NCBI GenBank assembly: GCA_029490685.1
Contig: CM055957.1
Location: forward strand, 72,059,294-72,123,293
Source: Schizonepeta tenuifolia
Lineage: Eukaryota > Streptophyta > Magnoliopsida > Lamiales > Lamiaceae
Direction of reading: 5' to 3'
DNA: 64,000 bases
Part shown: piece after piece, positions 46,082 through 57,196 of the stretch
How positions within the stretch are numbered: the stretch's first letter is position 1
Layout of the letters: each line of letters opens with the position of its first letter
Translations under genes and position numbers: made by a program
The notes under the pieces: model-generated
The model's database searches: none
What the model saw: only the letters and a program-made list of their open reading frames with translations
What the model was told of the DNA's origin: nothing

Positions 46082-47064
46082 GAGAATATCATGTGATATA
46101 GCCATAATGAACATTAAAATATAAATTTTGGCCCACCTTCTTCATAAATATAAATTATGGCCATTTTTTTGAACTTAGGACCTAAATACCCCTTTCCCTC
46201 TTCTATTTTTGATCCATCAATCCTTGATCCATTTTATTGACACTTGTTTTCCTTTCCAAGTTTTTTTTTCTTTTTTTTTCCTGTTTTTTTTTTATTTTCC
46301 AGCTTTTTTCTTCTTTTTTCTGTTTTTTTTTTCTTATTTTCCAGATTTTTTTTCTTTTTTTTCTGTTTTCTTTTCAGATTTCTTTTGTTTTTTTTTTCCA
46401 ATTTTTTCCTTGTTATTTCTTTTTTTTGTCCATATTTTTTCTTTTTTTCTGTTTTTTTTTTCTATTTCTTTTTAATTGCCAAATTTTTGTTTGCCTCATT
46501 ATTTTTTGTTTGCCTATTCATTTTTTTTGTTGGCCGCTTCTTCTTTGGTCAAGATTCGAGCGAGGGGAGTCGAAGGCCTCGGAGCGAGCCGAAAAAATCT
46601 AAATTGTTGCCCGACGATTATCCTTATATTAGTAATCTAAGCGAAGGCGGAGCCGTATAATCGGAACCGAAAGCGGAGCCGCAAAATCGGAGCGGTATAA
46701 CTTGAAATAATTGGAATTTTTGTCCCAAGAGTACCATATCATAACTTGGAACATCTGGAACTAATTCGACAATTCGTCCCAATTGTACCAAATCTGGAAC
46801 TATTGGCACTAATAAGGCTAAATTCGTACTAGAAGTACTAGAACTATTGGTACTAATATAACTAAATTTGTACCAAAAGTACCAAACGCCTTATATCTGC
46901 CCGATCCGACCCGCGCCTGCCCGCGTCCGACCCGATCCGTTCCGCGTCTTATTAAGGGTATTTTCGTCCCAAATTGAAAAAAATGGCCAAAATTTATATT
47001 TTTGAAGAAGGTGGACCAAAATTTATATTTTAATAATCATTATAGCTATTTTAAAATATGTCTC
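46082..47064. mobile_element. Fold-back element C (Mutator-type, shared core)
   Basis: Flanked by a perfect 9-bp duplication TTATTAATT (46073-46081 and 47065-47073). The arms of about 120 bp are inverted and start GAGAATATCATGTGATATAG against GAGACATATTTTAAAATAGC, both reaching TATAATGA and AAAATATAAATTTTGG. A T-rich tract (46255-46535) leads into the core (about 46535-46660) with GGTCAAGATTCGAGCGAGG. The right half holds short units such as GGAACTATTGGTACTAATA. There are no genes; the long frames over the T tract are artefacts. Confidence 0.85.
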
Positions 47065-47073
47065 TTATTAATT

Positions 47074-47497
47074 TTTATTTATTTTTTAGCATGAGTATTA
47101 AAAAAAAAGTAAAAAATAGAAAATTAGTAAGTCTCATAATAAATCTCTAGATAAAATCATCTCTAGATAAAAATAAATAAAATACTCCGAAACATGTTAT
47201 GCAGCCTGAAATGTTGTTGTTACCTTATTTGTATTTGATAAAATCATCTCTAGATATACATTAGTTCCTTTTTTTTTCTTTTTTTTTGGAGATAAGTTGT
47301 TTGGTGTGATATATGTTTGAAATATAGTTTATCCATAAACCTTCAAATCGTGACGTACGAACTCAAAGATAAAAAGACGACTTGATTAATACTTTCCGTT
47401 TACGATAATTATAATTTTCAAATCGAGGGGTGAGTTTTAAGAAAAGTTAAGTAAATATGTTGATAAATTATTATACTTTTCACTTTTTGTATTAAAA
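47074..47497. other. Intergenic, AT-rich
   Basis: No gene, repeat unit or element boundary recognised. Confidence 0.5.
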
Positions 47498-48059
47498 CTA
47501 GCGTGTAACTCGTCGAAAATCGACGAGAAATTATAAAAATTAATAAAATTATTAAATAGTACTAATATGTGATAGATTAAAAAAATATTATTTGTTAATT
47601 ATTTTAGTGTTAAATAATTCGATTATGCAATCTACTAAACTCGCTTAGAATTTATATCCTTTGAACACATTTCAAATTCAATTAAAAAGTAATTTTATCA
47701 CATGTTTACGTCTCAAACCCATAAAGTTATGTTTGTTAAAAATTATAACTAATATATATATTCTCATTACTTTCGATATTTGTTAAAGCTGTTCTTCCAC
47801 AAGACCGATGTGGACAAAAATATATTTCTCTCTTAAAGGAAAGCGACTCTTAAGCTGAATTTTTTAGCTTTTTTATGAAGAAAAAGAGGCAAGGGAAGGA
47901 GCGGGTAGTGAGAGAGAGAGAGAAAAGATATATAGATAGCGAATAATACTATAAATGTTAAGATTGTCTATGAGATGAAAGTGATCCTAAATACCCCACA
48001 TTATAAATTCAACACAAGATTAAGAAAAAAAAAAAAAAGTTAAACTACCACTTCACAAT

Positions 48060-49340
48060 CATCCCGTCTACCCCGATGATTCCGACCTGAAACCGGCCTA
48101 TTGACTACAATACTGATTTTAAATTATATAAATAATCATCTTCCAAATATACTCACATTAAAATTAATGATGACATTTGTTTTCTTTTTACCTAAAATTA
48201 ATATTTAATTATATACATAACTATATTCCAAAAATATTCACACAATATTTAATAAATAAAAATATAATTATAAATTGTTGTATTATATAACTAATCATCT
48301 TCCAAATATATTCATAGAAAAATAAATGATGACATTCGTTTTCTTTTTTATCATCTTCGAGAATAATTTTTTTAATTGAGAATAGAACTTCAAGAATTGT
48401 TTCACTATGTACTTGGTAGTTTTTCCATTTTACAAAATTTTATGTGGAATGATTGTGATTCATAAAATTATTTAGTCAATGATATAAGATAAAAGTTGAC
48501 CATAAATATTCTTAATTTTATGAGTTCAAAATTATATAATATATTAAAAAATAAAGTTGTCCCGCAAGTACTGAATTGACCCATCTACGCGCACGATTAT
48601 TGGTCGGAATTGACTCGTTGATAAATCGTTAGTAATTTTTCTGTCAATTTTTCTACATATTCTACGTTTTCCAACGGAGACGATTAATCAAACAATTTGC
48701 GATGATGTGTTTAGGATTATTAAAACTTGTTCGAAATTTATATACTCGTACTTGTTTAAAATTCGATTAAAAAATTAGTCATTTGTGTTCCTTTCTGAAA
48801 AAAATCCGTATATTAGTCTATCGCCACAGTTCTGCGTCGGAACTGGCCCGTTGACCACGACTCTGATTTATAATTGCGTAATTTATAAAATTTATTTAAA
48901 ATTTATATTGATCCAAAAATTTAATAAAATAATGATTGTACTATTCGTTATCATCCTTAATCGTATAGTAATATTCGTTAATTAAAATTATAAGTTATGC
49001 AAAGCTGGAAACCCAACTACAAATAACGTAAAAATTATTTCATGGATGATGATTATAAATTTTAGAAAATACATGGGAAAAAAAGCATAAAATAAAAAAT
49101 TTCTCGAGTGTCGGTTGAGAATTGGCTTGTCTACCGCCACGGTTCCAGATCAGAATTGACCCGTTGACCACGATTTTGATTTATAAATGCACAATTTATG
49201 ACGATTCTAAATTTTAGAAAATACATGAAAAAATGAATAAAATGAAAAATTTAAAATTAATAAGAATAAAGAATGAAAATGTGTCATGTGGGATCCCGAG
49301 TTGAGGTACTCGTCAGTTGGGACTTGACCCGCCTACCTAA
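48060..49340. repeat. Degenerate repeated segments inside the Helitron
   Basis: A segment of the type GACCCGTTGACCACGA...TGATTTATAA occurs at about 48090, 48580, 48845, 49160 and, partly, 49325. A second segment AATCATCTTCCAAATATA...GATGACATT occurs at about 48130 and 48295, about 165 bp apart. The spacing is irregular. Confidence 0.6.
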
Positions 49341-49429
49341 TTAATTGACAAATTAGAAATTACTTATTTTTTATCAAATCAAATAAAAAAATATTAGACT
49401 ATTTCCAAATTTAATTCGGTCAACAAATA

Positions 49430-49735
49430 AATTATCCAAACTATTTTGGAACTATTTATTCTGTCAACTAATAAATTGGTTCCCTAATAAAAATAATTAT
49501 CTATTCAGCCAATTAATAAATCGACCAAATTAAATTAAATTAAACTATAAAAATATAGCAGTTATTTATTCAGTCGATTAATAAATAAATTGGCCAAATA
49601 AAACTCCTACAAAAAATAATTATCTATTCGGCCAATTAATAAATTGACCAAATTAAATTAAATTAAACTATAAAATATAGTTATTTATTCGGCCGATTAA
49701 TAAATAATAAATAAATTGGCCAAATAAAACTGGTG
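49430..49735. repeat. AT-rich tandem repeat of about 115 bp near the Helitron 5' end
   Basis: About two and a half units containing TTATTCGGCCAATTAATAAA and CAAATTAAATTAAATTAAAC. Confidence 0.75.
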
Positions 49736-49849
49736 GAATAAAAGATGAGAAAATACACATTAATTCTAGGTATTTATAGGCTTTTCAATAGGCGAAGTTT
49801 CATTGAGAAACCGATGTGAGACACAAGATTTTAGTATAGATATTTAAAA

Positions 49850-52800
49850 GAGAATATCATGTGATATAGCCATAATGAACATTAAAATATAAATTTTGGC
49901 CCATCTTATTCATAAATATAAATTATGGCCATTTTTTTGAACTTAGGACCTAAATACCATTTCCCTCTTCTATTTTTGATCCATCATTCTTTAATCCATT
50001 TTATTGACGCTTGTTTTCCTTTCCAAGTTTTTTTTTCTTTTTTTCCTGTTTTTTTTAATTTTCCAGTTTTTTTTTCCTTCTTTTTTTCTGTTTTTTTCTT
50101 ATTTTCCAGATTTTTTTTCTGTTTTTTTTTCAGATTTCTTTTGTTTTTTTATTTTCCAATTTTTTCCTTGTTATTTCTTTTTTTTTTTCAGATTTTTTCT
50201 TTTTTCTATTTTTTTTTAATTTCTAAATTTTTGTTTGCCTATTCATTTTTTTGTTTGCCGCTTTTTCTTTGGTCAAGATTCGAGCGAGAGGAGCCGAAGG
50301 CCTCGGAGCGTATAATACCCCGGAAATTCTTTACGTTCTTAAAAATTTAAAGTTAATAATAAAAATTTAGGGTTAGCGCGTACGAAAATTTTTTAGTTCT
50401 TGAACTCAGAACGGAAAACCGTCTGATTTTTACATTCACGAAATCGCGATACGAACTCGCCCGAGAAAGTTCGTTTTTATGATTTTCCGGACGAAACTCG
50501 GACTGTGTCGTCCCGAATTTTTGTCGGAATAAATTTTATAAATATTATTTTCCGATTAAGTTTAATACGTTAGAATTTTTGGTCGAATCGGACTGTGACG
50601 ATTTTGTGCCGAGCTACGTTTTTCGTCGTTCGATTTCCGTAACGTCGTATCGCGTCAGAAAAGTGCGTTATTTCTCCTTCCCTCTCCTCTCTTATGCTTG
50701 ATATTTGATTTTTATATAGTATTAATTTTACACCTAATGCTATTACTATTCCTACTTTACGCCTAATGTAATTTAGAAAATATCTAACATAATCAACTAA
50801 GTCATCTCCTCCCCAACACCTCCCCATTACCGCCATCTACACACACACACTCATACCTTCATTTTCTCTCAATCTCCATTGAAGAAAGCTTGAAGCTTGG
50901 AGCAAGAAATCACACAAGTTCTTCATCCTCCATCGAAACCTAAGTCTTCCTTCATTAATCTTCAAGGTAATTGTCTCCTCTATGTTTCTATCCATCCAAA
51001 ATCCATTTCTTTTTATTTCTCTTTGGATCGAAATTTAGGGATAGTGGAATTAGATGTTTGATCTTCGATTAGTGAAATTAGATGTGTTAGATGTGATAAT
51101 TAGGGATTAAAATTGATTGAAATCAAGAACCCTAATTGCTAGACAAGTACCGAAAATTTAGGGCTTTAGTGTGGATTGATTGAATTCTTCAATTGATGTT
51201 ATAATCATGCTTAGGAAGTGTCCGATTAGGGATTAAAACAAAAAAAAAATCGAAAGCCCTTTGTTTTGATGAAAACCGATTTAGGGTTTAGGGTTTGGAA
51301 TTGGGGATTTTCAATTTCATGTTGCAATTAGACTTCAATTGGTTAATGGATGATATGGTGGTATGATTAAGAGATAAATGATGTTAATTGATGAAGAAAA
51401 ACACCCTCTTTATTTATGTGATAATACCGAAAATTATTGAGAAAATAGGGGTTTGCATGTAGTTGATTTAGATGATGTTTTGTTGATGAAATAATGTTGT
51501 AATTGATATTAGTTGTTGATATGAATTTAATTAGAATTTTCTAAAAAATATTTCGTGAGTCGTAAGAGACGAAGAACTCGATTTAAGTTGAGATATAGTA
51601 ATGATATGAAATGATGATATGCATGAAAATGAATCTCGTTAGATGTTGTTTGATGACGTAGAAAATGAACGAAATCCGATAACTTTTAAAATCGCGTAAG
51701 AGACGAACAATTAGTCGTAATTAATAACCGGGAAGTCGAATAAGAATTCTAACTTGATATTATTGTTTATGATGGACTAAGGTATAACTTTGTAGTTGAC
51801 GTCATGAGCTTTCGAGCTATTTTAATATGAGTTGTAGTTATAGTCGAGAATTAGAACGAGAATTGGTTAACTTGATTTTTGGTTTAGTACATGTTAGTTG
51901 AAAGCCGACGTTTAGAACGTCGTACTATTGGACGAGTTTTGAGAAGGAGTTCATCACGTACGGGGGTACGTGTTGACTGCCTTGAGGGTCAAGTTTCATG
52001 AGAAATCGAATACGAGAACTTTTTAGAACGAACCTAAGAAGTTATACTTCGATTCTATCGAGCAACTAGGGTTAGCGCGGCAGTTTTGCGACCCTTGCCG
52101 GAAACTGTAATAACTTTTAGCTCGTTTATCGGATTTGCGATCCGTAAATTGGAGCGTAAACTAGACATCCCAAGCTTTCAAACGGTACAGGGCTTATCCC
52201 CTGTTTCCAGTTTCCCTGTTCTGGGCAATCCCCAGAGTTACTGCCTTGCGCAGTGATTTTTCAGAATTCATTCTTCTAAGTTGTTTCGTTCGCAACTTAG
52301 TTTCTTTCGATCGTTTAAGCCGTAATAACTTGACGACTATCTTCCTACTGACCTCAGTGTCGAGTATGGAGCCTTGAGTGCTAAACGAAATGAGTTTGTA
52401 TCTCGTATCCGTTAAAGTAAAGAAATATAGTTAAGCGTGAAGTTGCATAAATCGTATAAAGAACTAAAACTTAATTTCCTAAGTTGATTTCCTTTCCAAC
52501 TTAGTTCCTTTTGATCTTTTAAGTCGTAATGAGCTATCGACTACCCTCTCTACTGACCTAAGAGTCGAGTATGAGACTTTTCGAGTTTTAAACGAGATTT
52601 GTTCGAGTCTCGTTCTCGTTTAATTAAAATGAAACTAGTAAGCGTGCAATTGCCTAAAAAAATAAAACGACTAAAACCTTTTTTCGAGTTTCAATGATCG
52701 ATTATCTTTTACGATCCAATTTTAAGTGTTATTATTTTACGATGAAGGAGGAAGCCAGCAGTAAGGAAAGGACGGAAGATCAGAAGATCGGAAGCTAGTA

Positions 52801-54150
52801 CTTATTAGTTCTGTATCACAAGGTGGGCTTTTATATATAAAATAAAACGAGCAATGCTCGGAAAACCTTTCTTTATCGCTTTGATATCTGTGTTTTCAAA
52901 GTGATAATTATGGCATGAACTGTTTTATGTTTTATGTGAGTTCTCTTGTACCTATCTGAGTTAACATTCGTGTTTTCCAGATTTAGAGTTAATCTAATTA
53001 GGTTAACTAATGATCGGCTCTGAGTTAGCTGCTAAGTGCTTTCCAGAGTTAGTGCACTTTGTAACCTGTGGTGTATGTGATATCCTGTTGAGGGGTACCA
53101 GCCACGGTGAATGAGAATTGGTCAAGATTTGAACGTAACATACCAGAAAAATGCTTGCAAGCTAAATTGAGAAAAAGAGTCAGAAAATGTATAGTAGACA
53201 CGGGCCCTTTTTAATAAAACCCCCGATGTGCTACAAATTATGAAATGCCATATTATCTATACCTATGATTATATTTTCGGCATCGTGCCCACTAAGTACT
53301 TTTGTACTTAGCCCTGCATTGCTTTCTAAATGTGCAGGTTGAAGCGACGATAGCGGCGGTGGTTGAAGTTGAGTTGAGAAGATAGGATGCTTTAGCTTAT
53401 GACTTACTTCCGCTGCAAAACTCTAAGTCTTTTGAGAATCTGTTTATTGAACAAATCACTGTAGCATAAGTCTGTAAACTTGAACTTAGTTACTATCGTG
53501 TACTTTTGTCGAGTAATCCTTCGCGATTAACTCTTTCTTTATAATATTTAAGTCTTGTTCATTGAGTGTTTGATGTCTTTTATGTATGTTTAGTCAGTTA
53601 GCCCCCTTCTTCCCCGCTTCTTTAATCCAATCCCAGTCGCGTCCCTCGGGATTTGGGGCTGTGACAGAGCGAGCCGAAGAAATCTAAATTATTGCCCGAC
53701 GATTATCTTTATATTAGTAATCGGAGCGAAGACGAAGCCGTAAAATCGAGGCCGAAGGCGGAGCCGCAAAATAAGAGCAATATAACTTGGAATAATTGGA
53801 ATATTCGTCGCAAGAGTACCATGTCATAACTTGGAACATTTGGAACTAATTCGACAATTCGTCCCAATTGTACTAAATCTGGAACAATTGATACTAATAA
53901 GGCTAAATTTGTACCAGATGTTATAGAACTATTGGTACTAATATGACTAAATTTGTACCAGAAGTACCAACTGCCTCATATCCGGTCCGAGTCGACCCGC
54001 GCCCGCCCGCGTCCGACCCGACCCGCTCCGCATTTTATTAAGGGTATTTTCGTCCCAAATTGAAAAAAATGACCAAAATTTATATTTTTGAAGGAGGTGG
54101 GCCAAAATTTATATTTTAATGATCATTATGTCTATTTCAAAATATGTCTC
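49850..54150. mobile_element. Fold-back element D (Mutator-type, shared core), interrupted by a solo LTR
   Basis: Perfect 9-bp duplication TATTTAAAA at 49841-49849 and 54151-54159. The arms are the same family as element C (GAGAATATCATGTGATATAG; right end ...AATATGTCTC). The core starts at about 50255, is split at 50310 by a 3356-bp LTR and resumes at 53667. Without the LTR it would be about 940 bp. It inserted exactly next to the 5' end of the Helitron. Confidence 0.85.
50311..53666 (+). repeat. Solo LTR, 3.4 kb, Ty3/gypsy type
   Basis: Begins TATAATACCCCGGAAATT and ends GATTTGGGGCTGTGACA. It is flanked by a perfect 5-bp duplication GAGCG (50306-50310, 53667-53671). The T(G)TAATACCCCG...TGTGACA ends and the internal TACTTAGCCCTGCATTGC...TGTGCAG are features I associate with chromovirus (Tekay/Del-like) LTRs. 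The first dinucleotide is TA rather than TG. There is no internal region, no long ORF, and it splits element D. Confidence 0.85.
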
Positions 54151-54159
54151 TATTTAAAA

Positions 54160-54526
54160 TCTATTATTTTACATTTAAAAATTCAAAATTTTTAGAATTC
54201 AGATAAATATGAATGGAGGAATATAAGGGGTGCCACGTAGGATTTTTTCAAAGCAAGAATCATTTTCCTTTTAGTAATATAATGATTAGACATTTGTTTT
54301 GAGTGAGATAATAAAATAGGTAAATATTGAAAATGAATAAGGTTATAAAAGTAAAAATCGTGTAAAATCATTTCCTTAAATAGAAAAGTATAATTTTCAT
54401 GAACGGAATAAAATAGAAATTTTAATTTAATTTTCGTGCACGGAAGTATTTTGCATTTTGTCACGTCGATTTTTTTTTAAATGTTAGAATAATAGTTAAT
54501 GAGATTAAAGACATCAAATTTATTTA
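54160..54526. other. Intergenic, AT-rich
   Basis: No feature recognised. Confidence 0.5.
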
Positions 54527-54932
54527 GGGTGCGTTTACTTGGAGTGAACACGAGAGAAAACGAGGTATAATATTACTTCCTTATATCTTGTTTGGTCTCG
54601 ATTTAAGAAAAATTCGGGCAAGAAGTATAAAATTTCAGCAACCCATTTTCCCTTGCCCAAAGTATAAATTTATACCTCCAAAATAAAGGTATAATATTAT
54701 ACCTCCCATGTATTTTAGATATTTTCTCCTTTATCCATCAATTTCATTCCGAATGACCAAGATATAAACATTGTTATCCCCCTTGAAAGTATAAATAAGC
54801 ATATTATCACTCCAACCAAACAAGATAAGTATAGACTTTGTGATCCCCATAATGAAATATAAATTTATAACTCATAATATTATCCGTCCATTTAGAATTA
54901 TGTATAAATTTGTACTCCTAATCGAACACACC
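54527..54932. mobile_element. Tourist-type (PIF/Harbinger) MITE
   Basis: Ends GGGTGCGTTTACTTGG and, reverse strand, GGTGTGTTCGATTAGG, flanked by TTA on both sides (54524-54526, 54933-54935). It is 406 bp. The halves carry inverted GTATAA(A/T)TTATAC motifs. Non-coding. Confidence 0.7.
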
Positions 54933-54935
54933 TTA

Positions 54936-55453
54936 AGTTAATAAGTACTATACGCCCGCACTTCCTTAATACTGGGTCCCTAACTCTAAGTACTAAAGTA
55001 TAGAATATTTTTATTTTTGGGGGCGAGGGAGGGGGATTGGGGAGGACTTATGCCACCAAAATAGGAAGGGATAAATTTATTTATATCCATTTTGCTTAAA
55101 GTGAATTTGTGATATATCCATTCCTTTTATAACATTTGCAATATAACTATTAGCCCACAAACATTAACTTTTCTCAACTTTCTCTCACTCTGTCACACAC
55201 TCGCTCTCTCCTTCTCTTTCACGTGGGTGCATACACTCCTTCCTTCCTTTTTTTTTGTCTTCTTATGTAGTCAATTCATCCTCTTCGTTTTCACGTGACC
55301 ATGCATGCAATGGTCATTTCTCCCCATTTTCATACGCAAGAATCTTGTTAACTAACTATCCTCTATATAACTCGTTCACAATTTCATTTTTCATTGAAGA
55401 AGTTCACAATTTCACAAAACAAGGCTCGTTCTTGACACTTTAATCATCGAAAA
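54936..55453. other. Intergenic
   Basis: Non-coding. A CT-rich stretch at 55170-55260 is simple sequence. I see no gene. Confidence 0.5.
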
Positions 55454-57049
55454 TGTTGGGAAATTTATTAGTATGAGTTTTGATGAATTCCAAAACCGAC
55501 TGACCCCAACCGAGTAGATGTTGCCAGAACCTAATGTTAGAATTTAGGCTCGCTGTTTGAGCAAAGTTGAGATTTTATCTTTACAGGTCTCCAGCTAAAG
55601 ATGGCAACAAGGCATCACTCAGACAGAACATCAGTTATGATGAAGGACAACTGAGAGTTCATATGTTCAGATGGAAAAATGGGGAAGTCTTCAGAACATC
55701 AGTTGTGAAGGAAACCAACTGAGCGTTCATCAGATGAGAAACAGTAGAAAGGAAGAGAACATCAGATGAAAAGGAAAGTCATCTGAGGGTTCAAACCCAA
55801 CTGAGTAAATACAAGGAAGACAACTGAGTGTTCAGTTTCAGAACCTTAGTTGTAGAACTCGAACAAGAAGATTAACTGCTTGAAGTTCAAAGTCAGCTGA
55901 GAGTCCAACAGTTCAGAACATCAGCTGAAGACCACTCAGATGAAGATCAAGACTTTCAACCGACGAACCGAGGTTGACTGTCAGAAAGGTTAAGATTTGA
56001 ATTTCAAAAGGAAGTCACATGAGGGTTTGACCGTTCAGTCATTACCCCATCTGGCCCAACACAAGGCTGTCTCAGATGGAAAGCAGAAGAGCACAGATGC
56101 CATATCGGGAAAGTCTGCAGAGATGAGAGACAAGCCATCGCTATCAACCGATCAGAGATCAACTGCTCCTCCAACGGCTAGTTGATTCTCTCCGCCTATA
56201 AATAGAGGCATTCTCTCATTCGTGATACGTGACACACGAGACAGACTGAAGCAAGAGAGAAAAGTGCAATCACAAGAGAATCAAGCTAAAATCCTATTCT
56301 AAGAACATCAGCAGCTGAGAGTTCAAGAGTGATAGAACATTAGTAGCTGAGGGTTCATAGAGTGAAAATCTGTCTTAGATCTTAGTTTGAGTGTTTATTC
56401 GTTCAAGCCTTAGATCCAGCTCTCATTCGTGATCGAGCTGTAGTTGGAAATCCCACCCTTTCTCACACCCTAAAAAGTGTGCTAGGACCTTACTCTTCCT
56501 GTAATTGAGTAGTCAGGTCGTCAAGTACCCGCAAACTTGACATAGGCTGTTTAGTGCCCGAAAACTAAACTGAAAGGTCGATAAGTACCCGCAAACTTAT
56601 CCTTAACGGTTGCTCAGCCCGCGTAAGCTGAGTGGTTCTGTCCAGAAGAACTTGGACTGAGGTGTGTGGATTCACATCTCCCCGTGGACGTAGGAGGATT
56701 ATCTCCGAACCACGTTAAATCCTGTGTGTCTGTGTTTGTTTTTATTAAGTTGCTTTTGCATATTTATCTGATCAATCTAACCGACATACAAACCGCATTT
56801 GCACACTTTCAACCGAGCTGTTTTGGTTCTTGACCAACCGAGCTGTTTTGCGTGAGTTGCTTTTAACGAGTTTATTTTTCCACCACATTCCGCACAGCCT
56901 CACTCTTCCAGCTGAGGTCGCTTACTCAGCTGTGAAATTCCAACTGAGTCATCTTTTACTCAGTTGAAGTGATTTTTCAGGTTTAAGTTTTTAAATCCTA
57001 ACTGGTGTATTCCCCCCCCATACACTAGTAACTCGTTTCGGGACCATCA
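55454..57049 (+). repeat. 5' LTR of copia copy 2
   Basis: TGTTGGGAAATTTATTAG ... GGGACCATCA, 1596 bp, so about 100 bp longer than the LTR of copy 1. A repeated AACTGAG(A/C)GTTCA-type phrase occurs many times between 55620 and 55910. Confidence 0.9.
56197..56204 (+). promoter_or_regulatory. LTR TATA box, copy 2
   Basis: TATAAATA within CCTATAAATAGAGG, conserved with copy 1. Confidence 0.65.
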
Positions 57050-57051
57050 AG

Positions 57052-57063
57052 TGGTATCAGAGC
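57052..57063 (+). other. Primer-binding site (initiator-Met tRNA), copy 2
   Basis: TGGTATCAGAGC two bases after the LTR end. Confidence 0.92.
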
Positions 57064-57196
57064 AGTGGTTCAAAAGACTGCTGACTCTGTTTCACGAGGT
57101 GTGAATTCGAGAATTTTTCTTCAGTGGTCAACTGAACAGATCTTTTCACGCTAGTGCATACTTGCTCGCATTTTTGTCCTGTTTTTGTTTGTGCAG

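Larger units (their letters stand above)
47498..49840 (-). mobile_element. Non-autonomous Helitron
   Basis: On the minus strand the 5' end reads TCTATACTAAAATCTTG (from 49840). The 3' end reads CTCGTCGA-TTT-TCGACGAG, a perfect 8-bp hairpin, then TTACACG and CTAG (47501-47498). The host bases are A at 47497 and T at 49841, the A/T insertion expected for Helitrons, with no target duplication. It is 2343 bp and AT-rich, with no Rep/helicase ORF. Confidence 0.85.

Noticed and set aside
46209..46660. Long frames rich in Phe over T-rich sequence (also 49925-50350)
   Set aside because: They come from poly-T with a few C/G and are open in all three frames; they belong to the arms of fold-back elements and have no protein-like composition.
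46535..46660. Fold-back core as a SINE or tRNA-like gene
   Set aside because: AGATTCGAGCG is only loosely like a B box, and there is no matching A box or cloverleaf.
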